From Atriophallophorus winterbourni (taxonomy: Eukaryota > Platyhelminthes > Trematoda > Plagiorchiida > Microphallidae): 64,000 nucleotides of DNA. Position 1 is the first letter of the stretch; each line of letters opens with the position of its first letter. Where the stretch lies: assembly GCA_013407085.1 (NCBI GenBank), contig JACCGJ010019042.1, positions 62,001-126,000 of the forward strand, in the 5' to 3' direction. Positions 52,501 to 64,000 of the stretch are shown here, one piece after another. The notes below the pieces were generated by a model. It searched no databases. It was not told where the DNA came from and was given only the letters and a program-made list of their open reading frames with translations. A program made the translations under genes and the position numbers.

Positions 52501-55500
52501 ACACCGTTCTGAATAGATTTCCCTCCGGTACTTAGCTGCATGTTGTCTTACTTCCACTCCTATATTAATGTTCATTTCTCATATCTGTCTAGGCGTGGGC
52601 AACCTGACAGTATCCTAACCCATGTCAGTATCGTAGCCCACGTATAGTTTCTGACTGTACGACACTTTGCCTGGATTAGGCTTGTGCTTTCATACCATAC
52701 CATACCATACCCATGTGCAATCTTTGAATGTGCGGCACTTTGCCTGAATCAGGCTTATGATCTCATGTCATGGCATTTATTTTCAAAACAGCCATACCGG
52801 CCTAATTCTGGATGCTCGCGTAACGTTGCGTTTACTTCGGAAAATGCTGCAACCATTTGTTAACCAGGCCATGGATAAAGTGCTGCAACACTACATGCAG
52901 GTCAGTCCCTGTTTTTACTTTCCCTGTTTACTCACGTTTACTATTATGTACTCTGCACTTCCATGTGATATTTTAATTCATGAATACTTTCACCATTATT
53001 TTTTCTGTTGGTTTCGGTAGGTAAAACGGAATTAATGCCTACACTGATTATTGAATATGTATTCGTACGTCATAAAAATGCATAAATGGTTTAACCACGT
53101 TTAAAACAATATTTTGTTCAACTAAATGCGTTTAATTGCATTCACCTTAGCGTGCGTAATAAAGCAAATTGGTGTACGATTTCTCCAATATTGCAACACA
53201 CTGGTCCTTATAATACTGCCTGTGCTGTGCAGCTAACACCGTGCTAAATTGATTGGCCACGGGTAGTGAGCTGCATGTTGAAACACGCTGGAGTCTCACT
53301 GCCATCTTTATTCTCTTTTTCTCATATCGGTCTAGGTCTGGGCAACCTGACAGTAATATCGCAGTCTGACTGTGCGGCACTTTGTCTGAATCAGGCTTGC
53401 GCTTTCATACCATTATACTACATGATGAGTGCAAACAGTACGAGACTGTCATAGCGATGGAAAAGTTTGCGAATTCTGATATTTTAGTTCAATTGTTTTC
53501 GATATTGTATTGGGAAATGTAAGAATGCACTGTCTGATATCTATTCAATTTCAACGCTGGCCGACCCAAACACGTGCATCTATGGGTTGAGTTACACGTA
53601 ACTTCATGTAGATGATTTTTTATTCTTTTATTAATCTGCACTCTTTGTCTATGAGGAGAATTTAGAGCTAAGCGTCTGAATTTAGGTCTGCGAAGGCAAT
53701 CAAAATGAAATCCAGACTAATTTGCACGAGGAGGCAGAATAAGGAAGTATTTTAAATCTAGGTATAATGACTGGCCACGAAAAGTGCAGCAGTTTAAAGT
53801 GAATAATAAGTTACCAATAAGGGTAATTGTTGCGCACTAAACAGCTTTGTTCCTAACGAGGCGTTTTTTCCTTCTGGCTTGGATTCACGTTCATTTAGTC
53901 AATTCGTCAATGTACTGTAAAAACGCGCTTTAGGAGGGATGGAAGCGATAAATGCAGCCAAAATGTCGAAGATGGTCGCGGAAGTGAAGCTGCCACCCAT
54001 GATGCAACTTGAATCTTTCCATCGAGTTTTTACATAACTTTTCAGGGCATCGCTGTTCTCACTTTTCCTCTACACTACCAGTGATTAAACGCCCCTTTTT
54101 TCTCACAAGCTCATCGGCAAGTACCGATGGTGCGTCTATGCTAGCAGGCACCACCTGATTGTGCACTCACCGCTTTCGTGTTTACGACTAAACATCATCT
54201 AAATTTTCACATTTTTCTTTTTCGCCACGTTGCCATCCGCCCACCACTGCGAATCACTAGGTTATTCCGCAACAATACATCGTGGCATGTGAGCGATTAT
54301 TTGCACACAACCGCGTGAAAGAAACCTTGTGCGTCGCGCAAATGCTACGTGCTCGATTGGTTGTTATTTTCTCGGATTCGAATTGATTATCACGTTTCCT
54401 CTCGGTGCTACTGAGTTCTATTCAACGGATTTTAACATGAGTGTAGTGTGCTTGCGTATATCATCATTATGTCATTTCTGTTGGCTGTCTCGGTGTGACA
54501 TTTTCAGTTGCAAATTATTTGTAGCCTACTTGCCCTTCTTACTCAAATTCCAGTCTAAGATCTTATGGGTTTTTTAGAACAAGACTTTCTTTGTTGATAA
54601 AGCGTCATTACAACGTTTATGATCCCCCACTGTTACAGTCTGCAAAACGTTAGTTCAGGTTGTTTTGCTGTATGCTCTTGACAGCTTTACAGCTAACACC
54701 GTGCTAAATTGATTTCTCACTGGTAATGAGCTGTATGCGGATAACGATGGATTCTCTTTGCCATTTTCATTCTTATATCACTCTAGGCCTGGGCAACTTG
54801 ACAGTATCTCAGCCCAGGTGCGGTCTATCCCTGTGCAGCGCTTTACCTGGATCATGCTTATGATTTCACACATACCATTATACCTGCGTTTGACATTTTA
54901 ACTTTACACCTCCGACGTACGTAAGTGTACAGCAGTCACTGTCTCTACAACATTATGTATACAGCCGGGTACCATTGAGCGCAAGACGACGCTATCCACA
55001 CATAGGTAGAAATAATAATATCAGGAATTTAATCAATTTAATACCGAGTACTCTAGTCAGTTCACTGAGTTCCGATACTTGTTTCGGTCCAATCCTATTT
55101 GTTGCAGTACGTGGGTTGGCCAGACCGACACCTGGCGTAGACATCTGTATACCCAGACTGGTAACTACATTGAAGTCTTCCGGGCTAAATTTCTCGTGAT
55201 CCAATATCTAGATGATTAATAGCACATCTGTGCCGGTGGTGATATTAAATAATTAGCATAACAAACAACATCATTCATCGCAAAATATTACCCACGTCTT
55301 TCATTCAACATTTATCAACGTTACATTCTTCTGTCAATTCCGCGCTTTGTCTTTTGTTGCCCACTTCGTATCCGCGCCAAGTGCGTGGCCTATTCATGTT
55401 TAGCCAACGTCATATGCGCACCATGTCAAACGCAAGCTTTCTCTATGGCGTGGTTCATTCGACGTGTTCGATATCAATACCAGGCAGATTGAAAAAACAT

Positions 55501-58500
55501 AGACTTAGCTAAAATTATCAGCTTTATGGTGGTGTGTTTTTAGCACGTGACGCGTTTTTCAAGTGCGAACATATTTACTTCACCATCACTCCGAATTCGT
55601 GTAATCGGTTTAATGTTCGAATGTGTTTCCGCGACTTCAATGCCTATCTCTGTCGGTAACATGAATATTGTTCTGCTGTGCTTGCAAAAAGATTTATTCA
55701 TATTAATTTCACAGTGATACTTTTATCCACGTGTTCGACTTTAAGATCTATTTCCGTATCGAACCCAAACAGCTGGTCACGCTTGCCGGACAGTTGTAAT
55801 CGGTGATATTTTTACATTGAGGACGCGATCTCCGTACGCATTATTTTGTCCGATGCTTGTCAAACATTATGCGAAACACGGTTTTTCATTTGCATCACTG
55901 TTTGTCACTCGAAACCCAAACATGACTTATTTCGCTGATATTCATAATTTCATCATCAGAGCTGTCATAAACAATCCCAACACACATAATAATTGTCCGT
56001 AATCGACAGTCACGCACGTAAAGGTTTTCACTGATTTTTTCAGGAGTATATCGGGATCGCGGTGAAAAATATTCGCGAAAATCTGGGCGATGAATCGGTT
56101 TCGGAAGATGACTTGGCAAGATTTCAGCGTAGCATAATGAGAAGAGTAAGCAGAATCCTCGGTGTTTTTGTTTCATCCAATTTACATCCACTAGTTCTCT
56201 GTTTTATATATGAATGTGTGAAATCACAAGTCTGTTCGAGGCTCTGGCCCGCTCGTACTTGCAGTCGGTGACAAGGCGGTCAACTTTCATAATGGTATGA
56301 AAGCATAAGCCTGATCCAGGCCAAGTGCCGCACAGTCATAGACTGCATGTGGGCTGAGATACTGTCAGGTTGCCCAGGCCTAGACTGATATGAGATAGAA
56401 AAAAGAACAGGAAATGATAGCGAGACTCCAGCTTGTTTCAGCATGCAGCTCACTACCTCTGGCCAATCAATTTAGCACGGTGTTATCCGCACAGCACAAA
56501 GTACTGCACGATTGCACATCCGTGCTTGGTCAACTTTGAAGGAGATAGATGCCCTGGGATTGCGTACCGTCTACGACGTTCGAAGATGGAAACGCAACTG
56601 CATTACGATGAGCAACGAGCTCGCCTCTGATCGATGCACGTTGGCTGGCGTGATTCGAGACACCAATGAAGCCGGCTAATCCCCCCGTGGAGCCAGCGGT
56701 ACAAGAGTTAAAGTAAAGCTGGAAGCACAGTGCCGCACAGTCATAGACTGCACGTGGGGCAAGATGCTGTCAGATTGCCCAGGCCTAGACAAATCAATTT
56801 ACCACGGTCAGCTATATAGTACAGAAGTGCTACCGTGCAATATTGAATGTATACTGTATCCTTTTCCAATAGACATTCGAAATGATCTTTCAGAAAACGA
56901 GCTTGAAAGATGGCGTAATAAAACGACACATGGCCATGTATAAAGTTTTCATATATTCAGATGCGCTTTTGCGTTTATATTTATCTTTTCCAAAGTTAGC
57001 CACTGCCTTATTCTGTATTGTCTCTGACACCGTATTCCTTTTCCGTTAAGTTTTGATAATTGCTTAACGTTCATCGCTCGCCAGTAATTCGAAAGACCAG
57101 AACTCATTTTGCGCGTTTCCTTTTTTCTGTTGTATTGCTACTTGTATTCACTTTCCTATGGATATTTGTATGAGACCTATTTTGACTATCACATCTGATT
57201 GGTTTTCTACTGCATTTGTATTTGTCCAATTTCACACTGCTTTTTCGCAACCATACGTCTTTTATCTGTTTTATCTGTCTAGTCCTGGGCAATCTGACAG
57301 TATCTCAACCCACGTGCAGTCTCTGACTGTGCGGCACTTTGCCTGGATCAGGCTTGTGCGTTCATACATACATACAGTATCTTAGCCCACGTGCAGTCTC
57401 TGACTGTGCGGCACTTTGCCTGGATCAGGCTTGTGCTTTCATAACATCATACGATTCCATCTATTTTACACTTCATTGTTTTATTGTTATTCTTCTCCAC
57501 AGGTTGCTTTACAATACCTTAAACCTTCAAAACACTCAACCCATAATGCTGGCGGCCCCTCGCTACGGGAAAATAAATCTCGAACAGATATAGGAGAATC
57601 CCACGTAATAGATACACAACTTTCTCGATCAACTGATTGTGAGCTCTCGCTGAATTCCACCAATCTCTCACCTACCTCCGAGTCCCGTTCGATGGCTAGT
57701 TGTGAGAATGAATCGTCCATGCTTGTTGACAGACCTTCATTACTATCGATGGACCTCGTGATTGGCAACAACCCCCATATCTCCACGTCTATTGCAACTG
57801 TGATATGCAATCCGTTACCGTCTCGGCTCAACGAACGTCCAACAAACCTATGCGCATCAATCACACCGTTAGAATCTCCCTCCTCAGTGTCATCGGGATC
57901 TACTCTCGGATTCTTCCATTCCACTTCCGATGATAGCACGCCACCAAGCCCAACTGAAAGACGTCCTGTCCGTAAATCACAATGTCGCGGCCGATTCGTT
58001 ATCAGACAACGTAGACACGTTTTCGCTCGGTCCCCGGCTCATTTTGTATCCAAACAAGCATCGAGGCGAGTTTTCAGCGGATGGCGAGAATCAAGGTCAA
58101 AATCATACAAGACGAATCCACCAGGCTGTCTACGAGGGAAACGCACTTCGTCCAGAATCGGTCGCTCAACATTTGGCTCTGTTGTGAGTTGTCTCTGTGT
58201 TCATCATCATAATGACTACACCAGTAAGCACCCGATGCTGTACAAGGATGGCCTAATGATGTCCACTGCTCCGTGACTTTTAACGCTTTTGAAGATAAAC
58301 TCATTATGGTGGAAGGGCATATTAACATGCCGTCACTTTCAATATGCGTCACCTTAAGCAGTCTCGTTTCAGTAACTTTGATCTATAAATGCATACAGTT
58401 AAAGCAACGGCATTGGCTGTGTTTTTCCGTTTGCCCTTTTGCTTCACCACATCTTTTCGTCGCGTAATCTGGCAATCAACCGAGGCTGCACATAGCATGG

Positions 58501-61500
58501 CGAAACCAGCAGTGACCATGTGGTTACTTACCCAGACTTGGATTTAAAAGATGAAAACCGTTATGGCTTACACTCGATTGGAATATGTTTGGGACCGATC
58601 GTGTATTCATAATGCAAAGAAATTTGAGTGCAATCGGTTAGAACAGTTTTTGGGTAACGTTTCACCTTATACCTACTAGTTAATTAGATTTTTGTTTTTC
58701 TTCAAAAATAGCTTAACCTTAACCCCGTTAGTGATGTACTTTTACGCATGTTGGCCGCTGTGTCAACTGACCTTGACCGTGTTCACTTGTATTCGATTGA
58801 TGTGAATACACGCTGATCCTGGTCATTCTCACGATACGTGACGCAGCGTAGGCGTACTATAGGATAGTGGTAAGGTCAAATAAGTGGTGGTGTGTTGACT
58901 ACTGTTTAATCATGTTCCCTGTCCTGTCTATCCGCCTTCTGTCAGAAGTGAAACGTACCCAAAAACTGATCTGACCGATTGCACTTAAATTTCTTTGCGT
59001 TATGACTTACATTATTTCGTTGATTTATAAGCATCTTATTGACGGACCCCTCATATGCGGCGGATAGCTCGGTTTTCGAAGCGTCGTTATCAACTTTGTA
59101 CTTGTCATTTTATTGAATATACGCTATTGACGCAATTGTCCCTATAACTAATATAAGCTGAGTCTATTATCCAGCTCGATAAATTGGATTTCATAGTTGT
59201 TTTGAAGGACTGATGATATATTGCAAACGTGACTTTATCTACTGAAACATTTGGGTTTAATAATTAAACTATTTCGTTTAAATCGAACTCGATAGCCGTG
59301 GTGACCGTGTTTCAACCTTCCGCAAAGTGTAAACATGATCTATGTGGTTGATCTTTACGTAGGCGTACGATTTTTGGAAAATCGGAAGATAATCGTTTCT
59401 TTACTGCTCTAAAGTTCAGACCCCAATGCACTAAAAATCAGATCGTGATCTGGTACGTTGATCTGCCCCTCGTAGACCAATCGTTCTTGAACTACATTTT
59501 TCGGATTACCTGTCCAGCGTGATCCAGATAAAGTGCCACTCAGTCGTAAACCGTGTATGTGTTCAGCAACTGTTACGTTGGTCAGGCCTAGACAGATAAA
59601 AAAGGGAAAAGGCCTGTGAGACTCCAGCGTGTTGCGTCATCTAGCTCAGTCCTAAGTGGCAAATCAATTTCGCACGGTGTTCGCTGCGCAGTACAGAAAC
59701 ACTGCACGATTGCACATCCGTGCAATGCCTGCGTTATATATGTGGCCTATAAATGTGTGCATATTCATTGCTCCACTTGATGTTGCTGCTCACATTAGCT
59801 GATGCTGCCACAGTCCACGTCGCCTCGGCCTCGCATATTCACTACAACAAATTCAATCGATCACACCCACACTGTCTTCAGCACGTGCTTGCTCTGGGTG
59901 CTTGGCTGGGACAAATCAAACACTTTCTGTCTATCGTTTTTCACAAAAAACGTACTGTCTGTTTGCCTGCTACGTCTTTCAGTATCAACCCGATTTTTTT
60001 AAAGGTTATTTTATGCTACCTTCAAAAGTGTCATTTGGGGTTAGCTAACCCCGTGAACATGATGAAAATTCATGTCACGGTTGTGACGAATTGGTAGAGT
60101 AAATGATAAATTGCTTTTTAAAAAAAAGTGAGGACTGCAGAGTATATGGTCGCCTCGTTTTTAATTTCTCACGGTTGGCCAATCCAACTTCAATAACATT
60201 TTATCACATTCATGTTTCAATATTTAGGTCCAAAAGTGCAGGCCATAAATGAGCCGCGGTGATTGTTTTTTTTCTCTCTCAAAAATATGTTCGAATAACG
60301 TGACTTCTCATCTTTATTGATTGCTTTAAATTCTTCCTCCCGGAAGTGACCTCTTTTTATCATACATTTCAGAACCCTCCGGACTGCACCAGTTTCACAT
60401 CGAATCACCAAAGGTGAGTGAAATTTCAATCAATAGTCTCGTTTCGTATTACATTTCAACAAAAAGCCTATATATCAATGAATTCTAGCGTGTTTTATCT
60501 TTGTATTTTCTTCATCGTTGTCTTTCTGATGATCGCGAAAAATTTAAACTCTTGGCCGGTATATGACAGAATCTGAATAACATCTGTTCTTTTTGCCCGC
60601 CGTGAAGGTTTTTCGGCTATTGTGGCGAAGTACGAAGCTTCGGTTCATGCATTTTTATTCATGACCTCGCCATTCATGTCTGCCATGGATAGAACACGAT
60701 CCTTGTGTAACTTCTCAAGTCGGCCGTTTACGCGTTTCGCAATCTGCTACTTCTCACCGTTTCGATGTGGGTTGCATGAACTGATCCACAAAACATTTCT
60801 TTTGTCTTCTTATGAATGACTCGCCACCAATCTTCCAGTAATCTTTCTTTCATTTTCTGCTATGGTATGAAAGCACAAGCCTGATCTAGGCAAAGTGCCG
60901 CACAGTCAGAAACTACTAGCTTTGAGCGTTGTAGGTTTGCAGACAAAGCTAAAATCTTTCTCCTTGAGTTTGACCGAACGCATTACGGGTTCTTGGTGTA
61001 AAGTATTTTCCCTATTTAGTTTTTGGCATAGATACAGTGTACACGTTGGGTTTACAGTCAGTTTGAAGGTTTTTTTGTCAGGGTTGCCATACCCATTACA
61101 CAGAGTTTCCTTCAACCAATTGAAACAAGTTAGACTTCAATCTGTTTTAGGGTTCAATGCCACTGAAATATTCGAGTCAATTTTGGTTTTGTGTTGGTCC
61201 TGATCCTCGTAATAGCTTCCATGCAATAGAATGATCTGTTGGCTACTTGTTGTCTATTATTATTGTCTTCGGGTGTGATGCATATCGTTGAATAACGAGT
61301 TTAACGGCTCCTTCTAGTTCCGATCGGAAGGCATCTGACGCAGTCGATACATCCGGTTCCTCGCCCTCTGGTCATTCCGTCCTGATGGACGTTTTGCCTC
61401 GACTGGATTTCACCCCTTCAACCCAGTTCACTCTCGGTTCTTCGGCAAACACGTATGTATTTTCTTCCATTTTGATCAGAGTCATACTCAACGCTGTCAA

Positions 61501-63868
61501 AATGTTTTGTAAACTTTATGTATTTTGACCCGCACAACTTTCAGTCTTTTAGCTTCTGCACCAAACGCGTCTTCCCCCCTATGATTTTCTTGACCTCCTC
61601 CAACTTCGAATAGTTTCAATAGTCCAATATACAGAGGTTATTAGCTCGACGATGGATTGTATATTCTGCTTTCCTGCTTTCCTTTTTGTTCACGCGCTTG
61701 CTTATCTGCTTTTACTGCTTCATGTTGCTTGGCACTTTGTCTGGCTCCAGACTTGTGCTTCATGATGATGAGGACGACGAGAAGTCATACTCAATTAAGA
61801 TCTTTGCTTGAACAGCTTGTTGGATTATTTAATCCTCTTGTGCGTTTTACATGGTTTTAGTGAGGAAAGCTTGTTCCAATTTAAAGTCCATGGAGCTCGT
61901 CTCATTGTATCTTTGATTACTCTTCTAATTTTCGCGTCTTTTCACCTTATATCTCATCACGGTACTATAAAAGCTAAATGCAATTGTTTTCTATTGATGT
62001 TACACAGTCGAAAACATGGGAATAAACGCAACGTTATATTTATTTCAAAATGCATGTCACTTCCACGGCTAGCATACCGTTGTTTGGTTAAACAGTACTA
62101 ATTTTCTGCTGTATAAACTGCATAATTTACTGTCCGAACGGCCGTCAGATGTTACTTTTCTTTCAACTCTTGCGGTATATCCGTTTGTCTGTCGGATGTA
62201 AATCAGCGAACATTCAGATGCTCCACACACATGTGCGGAGAAGAGTTGCACAATTATACAGCGGGGTATACGGTATCAATAAACCGATATCTCTTTTGTA
62301 CTACCGATTTTGTTGTAGATTTGACTACCAGCTGTGCTAATTCCATTGGATTCAAAGTGATCGCCCTATCCATCCCTCATTCAGCCTTAGTGTTATCGGC
62401 TCAAGGATTCCTGCGTACGCTATCTTGGTATTTTCCAGGCTATTACGAACCTCTGAATTTGCGCTTTCACTAATTTGATGGACTGGGTTTTGAAACTGCG
62501 ATAGGCTTCTATTTTCAATGTGCTAATCATATCGGCAACGTACAATCCATCGCCTTCTTGTTCGGAACATTTATTTTCCGCGACTCATTATGCCAAGGGA
62601 CACGCGAAAATCGAGGAAAATCATTGTCCGTTTACTGTCATTATTCCAGTGTTTCAAATTAAACATTTCTAAATAGTCGTAAATGTTGGAACGATTTTTT
62701 ATAGTAAACATTGTCAGTTCTCGCATGTTGAACTGGACTATGGGAACAATTGAATTGCCACCGGAAGTGAGCTGCATGCGAGAGCACGCTGGAGTCTCAC
62801 TGCCATTTCTACTTCTATTTTCGTTTCTCATATCTGTCTAGGCCTGGGCAACCTGACAGTATCTTAGCCCATGTGCAGTCTATAACTGCGCGCACTTTGA
62901 CTGGATCAGGCTTGTGCTTTCATACATAAACATGTGAACAGAATCCGCACGCATACAAATCATTTAATAGATGATTGCTATATTTTTCTAATTAAAACTC
63001 ATGTCTCCACGGCCTTGCAAATCGTCAGGCTCCGAGTTTCGTTTTGAATCCGGTGACCTTGACCTTCCGATTTCTTTGACCTTCCGATTTCTTTTGCTCA
63101 ATTCGTCGGTCAGCTGAATGTGGCTGAATTACCTCCAAGATCCGCAAAACGTGGATGTCAGTCCAGGGCAGTTTCCAGTCCAATATTGCTTTTCCGAAAT
63201 CGCCTTGACTCACCTGGTTTGCTGACCCTGGATTCCACGTTTCTGGTGCTCTCTATATCAGCGGTTCTCATGTGTAGCACGCCGCGTTGTTCTTGTAACG
63301 TAGCACGTGATTTGGTCTAGGGTTTGTTAACTGGATTCCGCTGTCTGTCTGTTTGCACTTGCACACGGGACCCGCTGTGCACATGTTTAATCGGCTACTT
63401 TGGTATGTCTGCTAGCTAATCTTTTTGCATTTGCCTATATTGATTTCTATTTTGCTGTCAAGTGTCCGATTAATTCGAATATGTGTGTTGGCAAATCCGT
63501 ATTACCTTAACATCTTCTATTGGAATCGCATTCCGTAATGTGTCTACATTGACGACGGACTGTATCTGTTTCTTTCATTTTCATTGATAACCGAGCATTT
63601 TATTCACTCACTTCGTGTATTGTCCTGTAGTTGGCTTGGTCTTGGTGCTGCTCGCGGTCGAATCTACACAAAATACCCGGAATTGTTCCGCTATCAGTGT
63701 GATCCCGAGGACAAATCATGGCTGTACAAGCATCGGTTATTGACGGGCCACGGTGTCAAAGCCTATCTGATGCATGCCGATCAGATTCGACTTGTTGCCA
63801 AGACCATGGGACACTGCGATACCACGAATTTGCAGACTTTTGTGCTCCCACCATGGATTTTGGCTAAA
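46509..63868 (+). CDS. DNTTIP1: DNTTIP1 (TdIF1) orthologue, nine exons, 3' partial
   Basis: DNTTIP1 is the nuclear dimerising scaffold of the MiDAC deacetylase complex with HDAC1/2. Exons: 46455-46656 (ATG 46509), 48251-48993, 49997-50091, 52792-52900, 56044-56145, 57503-58183, 60373-60413, 61318-61452 and 63631-63868; all are GT-AG and every phase matches, giving 764 residues and still open. The dimerisation-domain match is LRLLRKMLQPFVNQAMDKVL plus IAVKNIRENLGDESVSEDDL (about 340-395). The C-terminal SKI/SNO/DAC-like domain match is FTLGSSANT, ARGRIYTKYPELFRYQ, DPEDKSWL and LQTFVLPPWILAK. The human protein is 329 residues; the excess lies in Ser/Thr-rich exons 2 and 6. An AT-hook is not clear. 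The final exon is beyond the window. Introns carry some 15-20 SINE copies. Exons 1, 2 and 7 are the least certain. Confidence 0.88.
46806..46980 (-). repeat. SINE-A in intron 1
   Basis: Inverted, lacking its extreme 3' end. It runs from ACTGTCAGGTTGCC to CATATCCATGCA. Confidence 0.75.
47025..47108 (+). repeat. Repeat family II, 3' fragment
   Basis: Only the last ~80 bp, AGTGCTGGGGACGCCG to GGAGGAGATAG, in DNTTIP1-like intron 1. Confidence 0.75.
47598..47826 (+). repeat. SINE-A in intron 1
   Basis: Full copy from GGATGTGCAATCGTGC to a TTCATACATACATAC tail. Confidence 0.85.
49100..49230 (+). repeat. SINE-A in intron 2, degenerate
   Basis: Keeps TCTAGGCCTGGGCAACTTG and a TTTCATACGTACAT end; internal deletions. 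Confidence 0.65.
49605..49795 (+). repeat. SINE-A in intron 2, degenerate
   Basis: Diverged full-length copy with deletions; its 3' hairpin is lost. Confidence 0.65.
51285..51415 (+). repeat. SINE-A in intron 3, 5'-truncated, (CACAT)n tail
   Basis: A fresh-looking 3' half with an intact GCCTG-GAT-CAGGC hairpin, and a CACATCACATC tail in place of (CATA)n. Confidence 0.85.
51560..51665 (-). repeat. SINE-A 5' half in intron 3
   Basis: Inverted fragment with GTGAGACTCCAGCG and GCATGCAGCTCAG; the 3' half is missing. Confidence 0.6.
52474..52707 (+). repeat. SINE-A in intron 3, (CATAC)n tail
   Basis: Full copy with a small internal duplication of the CAGTATC-CCA segment and a CATACCATACCATAC tail. 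Confidence 0.8.
52708..52776 (+). repeat. SINE-A 3' end abutting DNTTIP1 exon 4
   Basis: A 5'-truncated copy, or a slipped duplicate of the preceding one. It ends about 16 bp before the exon at 52792, so its edge borders the splice acceptor. Confidence 0.75.
53213..53418 (+). repeat. SINE-A in intron 4
   Basis: Near full copy; the middle carries a deletion between CTGACAGTA and GCAGTC. Confidence 0.8.
54683..54885 (+). repeat. SINE-A in intron 4, degenerate
   Basis: From GCTAACACCGTGC to CACACATACC, with scattered changes. Confidence 0.75.
56288..56527 (-). repeat. SINE-A in intron 5, full length
   Basis: A 240-bp inverted copy flanked by perfect 10-bp repeats GGTCAACTTT (56278-56287 and 56528-56537). 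Its 5' end, AAGCACGGATGTGCAATCG, is more complete than in most copies. Confidence 0.92.
56650..56718 (+). repeat. Repeat family II, 3' fragment
   Basis: Last ~70 bp of family II (CCAATGAAGCCGGCTAATCC to a GTTAAAGTAAAG tail). Confidence 0.7.
56722..56815 (-). repeat. SINE-A fragment in intron 5
   Basis: Inverted partial copy, internally deleted between GGCCTAGACA and AATCAATTTACCACGG. Confidence 0.65.
57268..57373 (+). repeat. SINE-A 3' half in intron 5
   Basis: Fresh 3' half with a (CATA)n tail, directly followed by another. Confidence 0.85.
57374..57443 (+). repeat. SINE-A 3' end, tandem to previous
   Basis: A second 3' end in direct order starting at AGTATCTTAGCCCACGTGC. It suggests insertion into, or slippage at, a pre-existing SINE tail. 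Confidence 0.85.
59508..59728 (-). repeat. SINE-A in intron 6, degenerate
   Basis: Inverted copy from GCGTGATCCAGATAAAGTGCC to GCACATCCGTGCA. Confidence 0.75.
60864..60915 (-). repeat. SINE-A extreme 3' end in intron 7
   Basis: Very short, 5'-truncated copy; only the hairpin region and the TATG end remain. Confidence 0.75.
61645..61790 (+). repeat. SINE-A-tailed dispersed repeat (copy 2)
   Basis: Counterpart of 700-850, in intron 8. It shares GCGCTTGCTTATCTGC and the terminus GGCACTTTGTCTGGCTCC, followed by an (ATG)n tail. Upstream it differs entirely from SINE-A. Confidence 0.65.
62738..62937 (+). repeat. SINE-A in intron 8
   Basis: Near full copy ending TTCATACATAAACATG, with the 5' ~40 bp replaced by unrelated sequence. 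Confidence 0.8.
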
Positions 63869-64000
63869 GTAAGTCCTCAATCGAATGTATTGCTTGCTCA
63901 CCACGCATGCTCTGTCAAGTGTCCCACGCCAGTGTAAACTGTACTTATGAAAAGAGTTATTTTTGCTTTACAACTTTTACTTGCTGTTGTTGTCCTCTTT
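63869..64000 (+). other. Start of DNTTIP1-like intron 9
   Basis: Begins with donor GTAAGTCC after the lysine codon. The terminal exon encoding the short C-terminal tail is not in the window. Confidence 0.7.

Noticed and set aside
54975..55204. Overlapping open frames on both strands in intron 4
   Set aside because: Both lack recognisable motifs, and being open on both strands is typical of non-coding composition effects.
57930..58187. Alternative frame open through DNTTIP1-like exon 6
   Set aside because: Only the frame continuous from the exon 5 junction keeps phase with exons 5 and 7; the other frame is a shadow.

Overview
This is a window of eukaryotic nuclear DNA, AT-rich and dense in repeats. 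It most likely comes from a parasitic flatworm, probably a digenean trematode. That call rests on three things: spliced genes that mix introns of 30-37 nt with introns of several kb; a Ty3/gypsy element whose Gag carries the CX2HX9CX3C finger I associate with the CsRn1 family of flukes; and abundant RTE-like and CR1-like LINEs. The species is not established. There are no bacterial operons, rRNA genes or CRISPR arrays.

Layout. 1-3062: repeat debris, including an inverted RTE reverse-transcriptase relic. 3063-11396 and 11397-22501: two head-to-tail copies of one genomic segment, each holding a complete six-exon Rab1 GTPase gene on the minus strand. The copies differ by a few coding substitutions and by lineage-specific insertions. 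Copy B carries a 3.8-kb RTE-like element in intron 4 with an 11-bp target duplication. Copy A carries three extra SINE insertions and a ~580-bp element. Each insertion has its empty site in the other copy. 22502-31094: a short unidentified ORF, LINE and gypsy fragments, and a nearly full-length CR1-type LINE followed directly by the 3' end of a second one. 31095-36117: mostly unassigned, with an RTE-like RT relic, a zinc-knuckle Gag relic and a tRNA-Cys-like SINE head. 36118-40800: one LTR-bounded, decayed CsRn1-like gypsy element on the minus strand. 40801-46450: a CR1 3' fragment and several non-coding repeat families.

46455-64000: a plus-strand gene whose nine phase-compatible exons encode a DNTTIP1 (TdIF1) orthologue, the dimeric scaffold of the MiDAC histone-deacetylase complex. 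The last exon or exons lie beyond the window. Its introns are full of one SINE family.

That SINE (at least 35 copies or fragments here) is the main repeat signal. It has a ~230-240 bp unit, 5' truncations, 8-12 bp target duplications, variable simple-repeat tails, and two small 3' hairpins with paired compensatory changes. Two larger unrelated repeats share its 3' terminus, which suggests one LINE machinery recognises all of them. The two host genes are not obviously related in function: Rab1 acts in ER-Golgi traffic, DNTTIP1 in nuclear chromatin.
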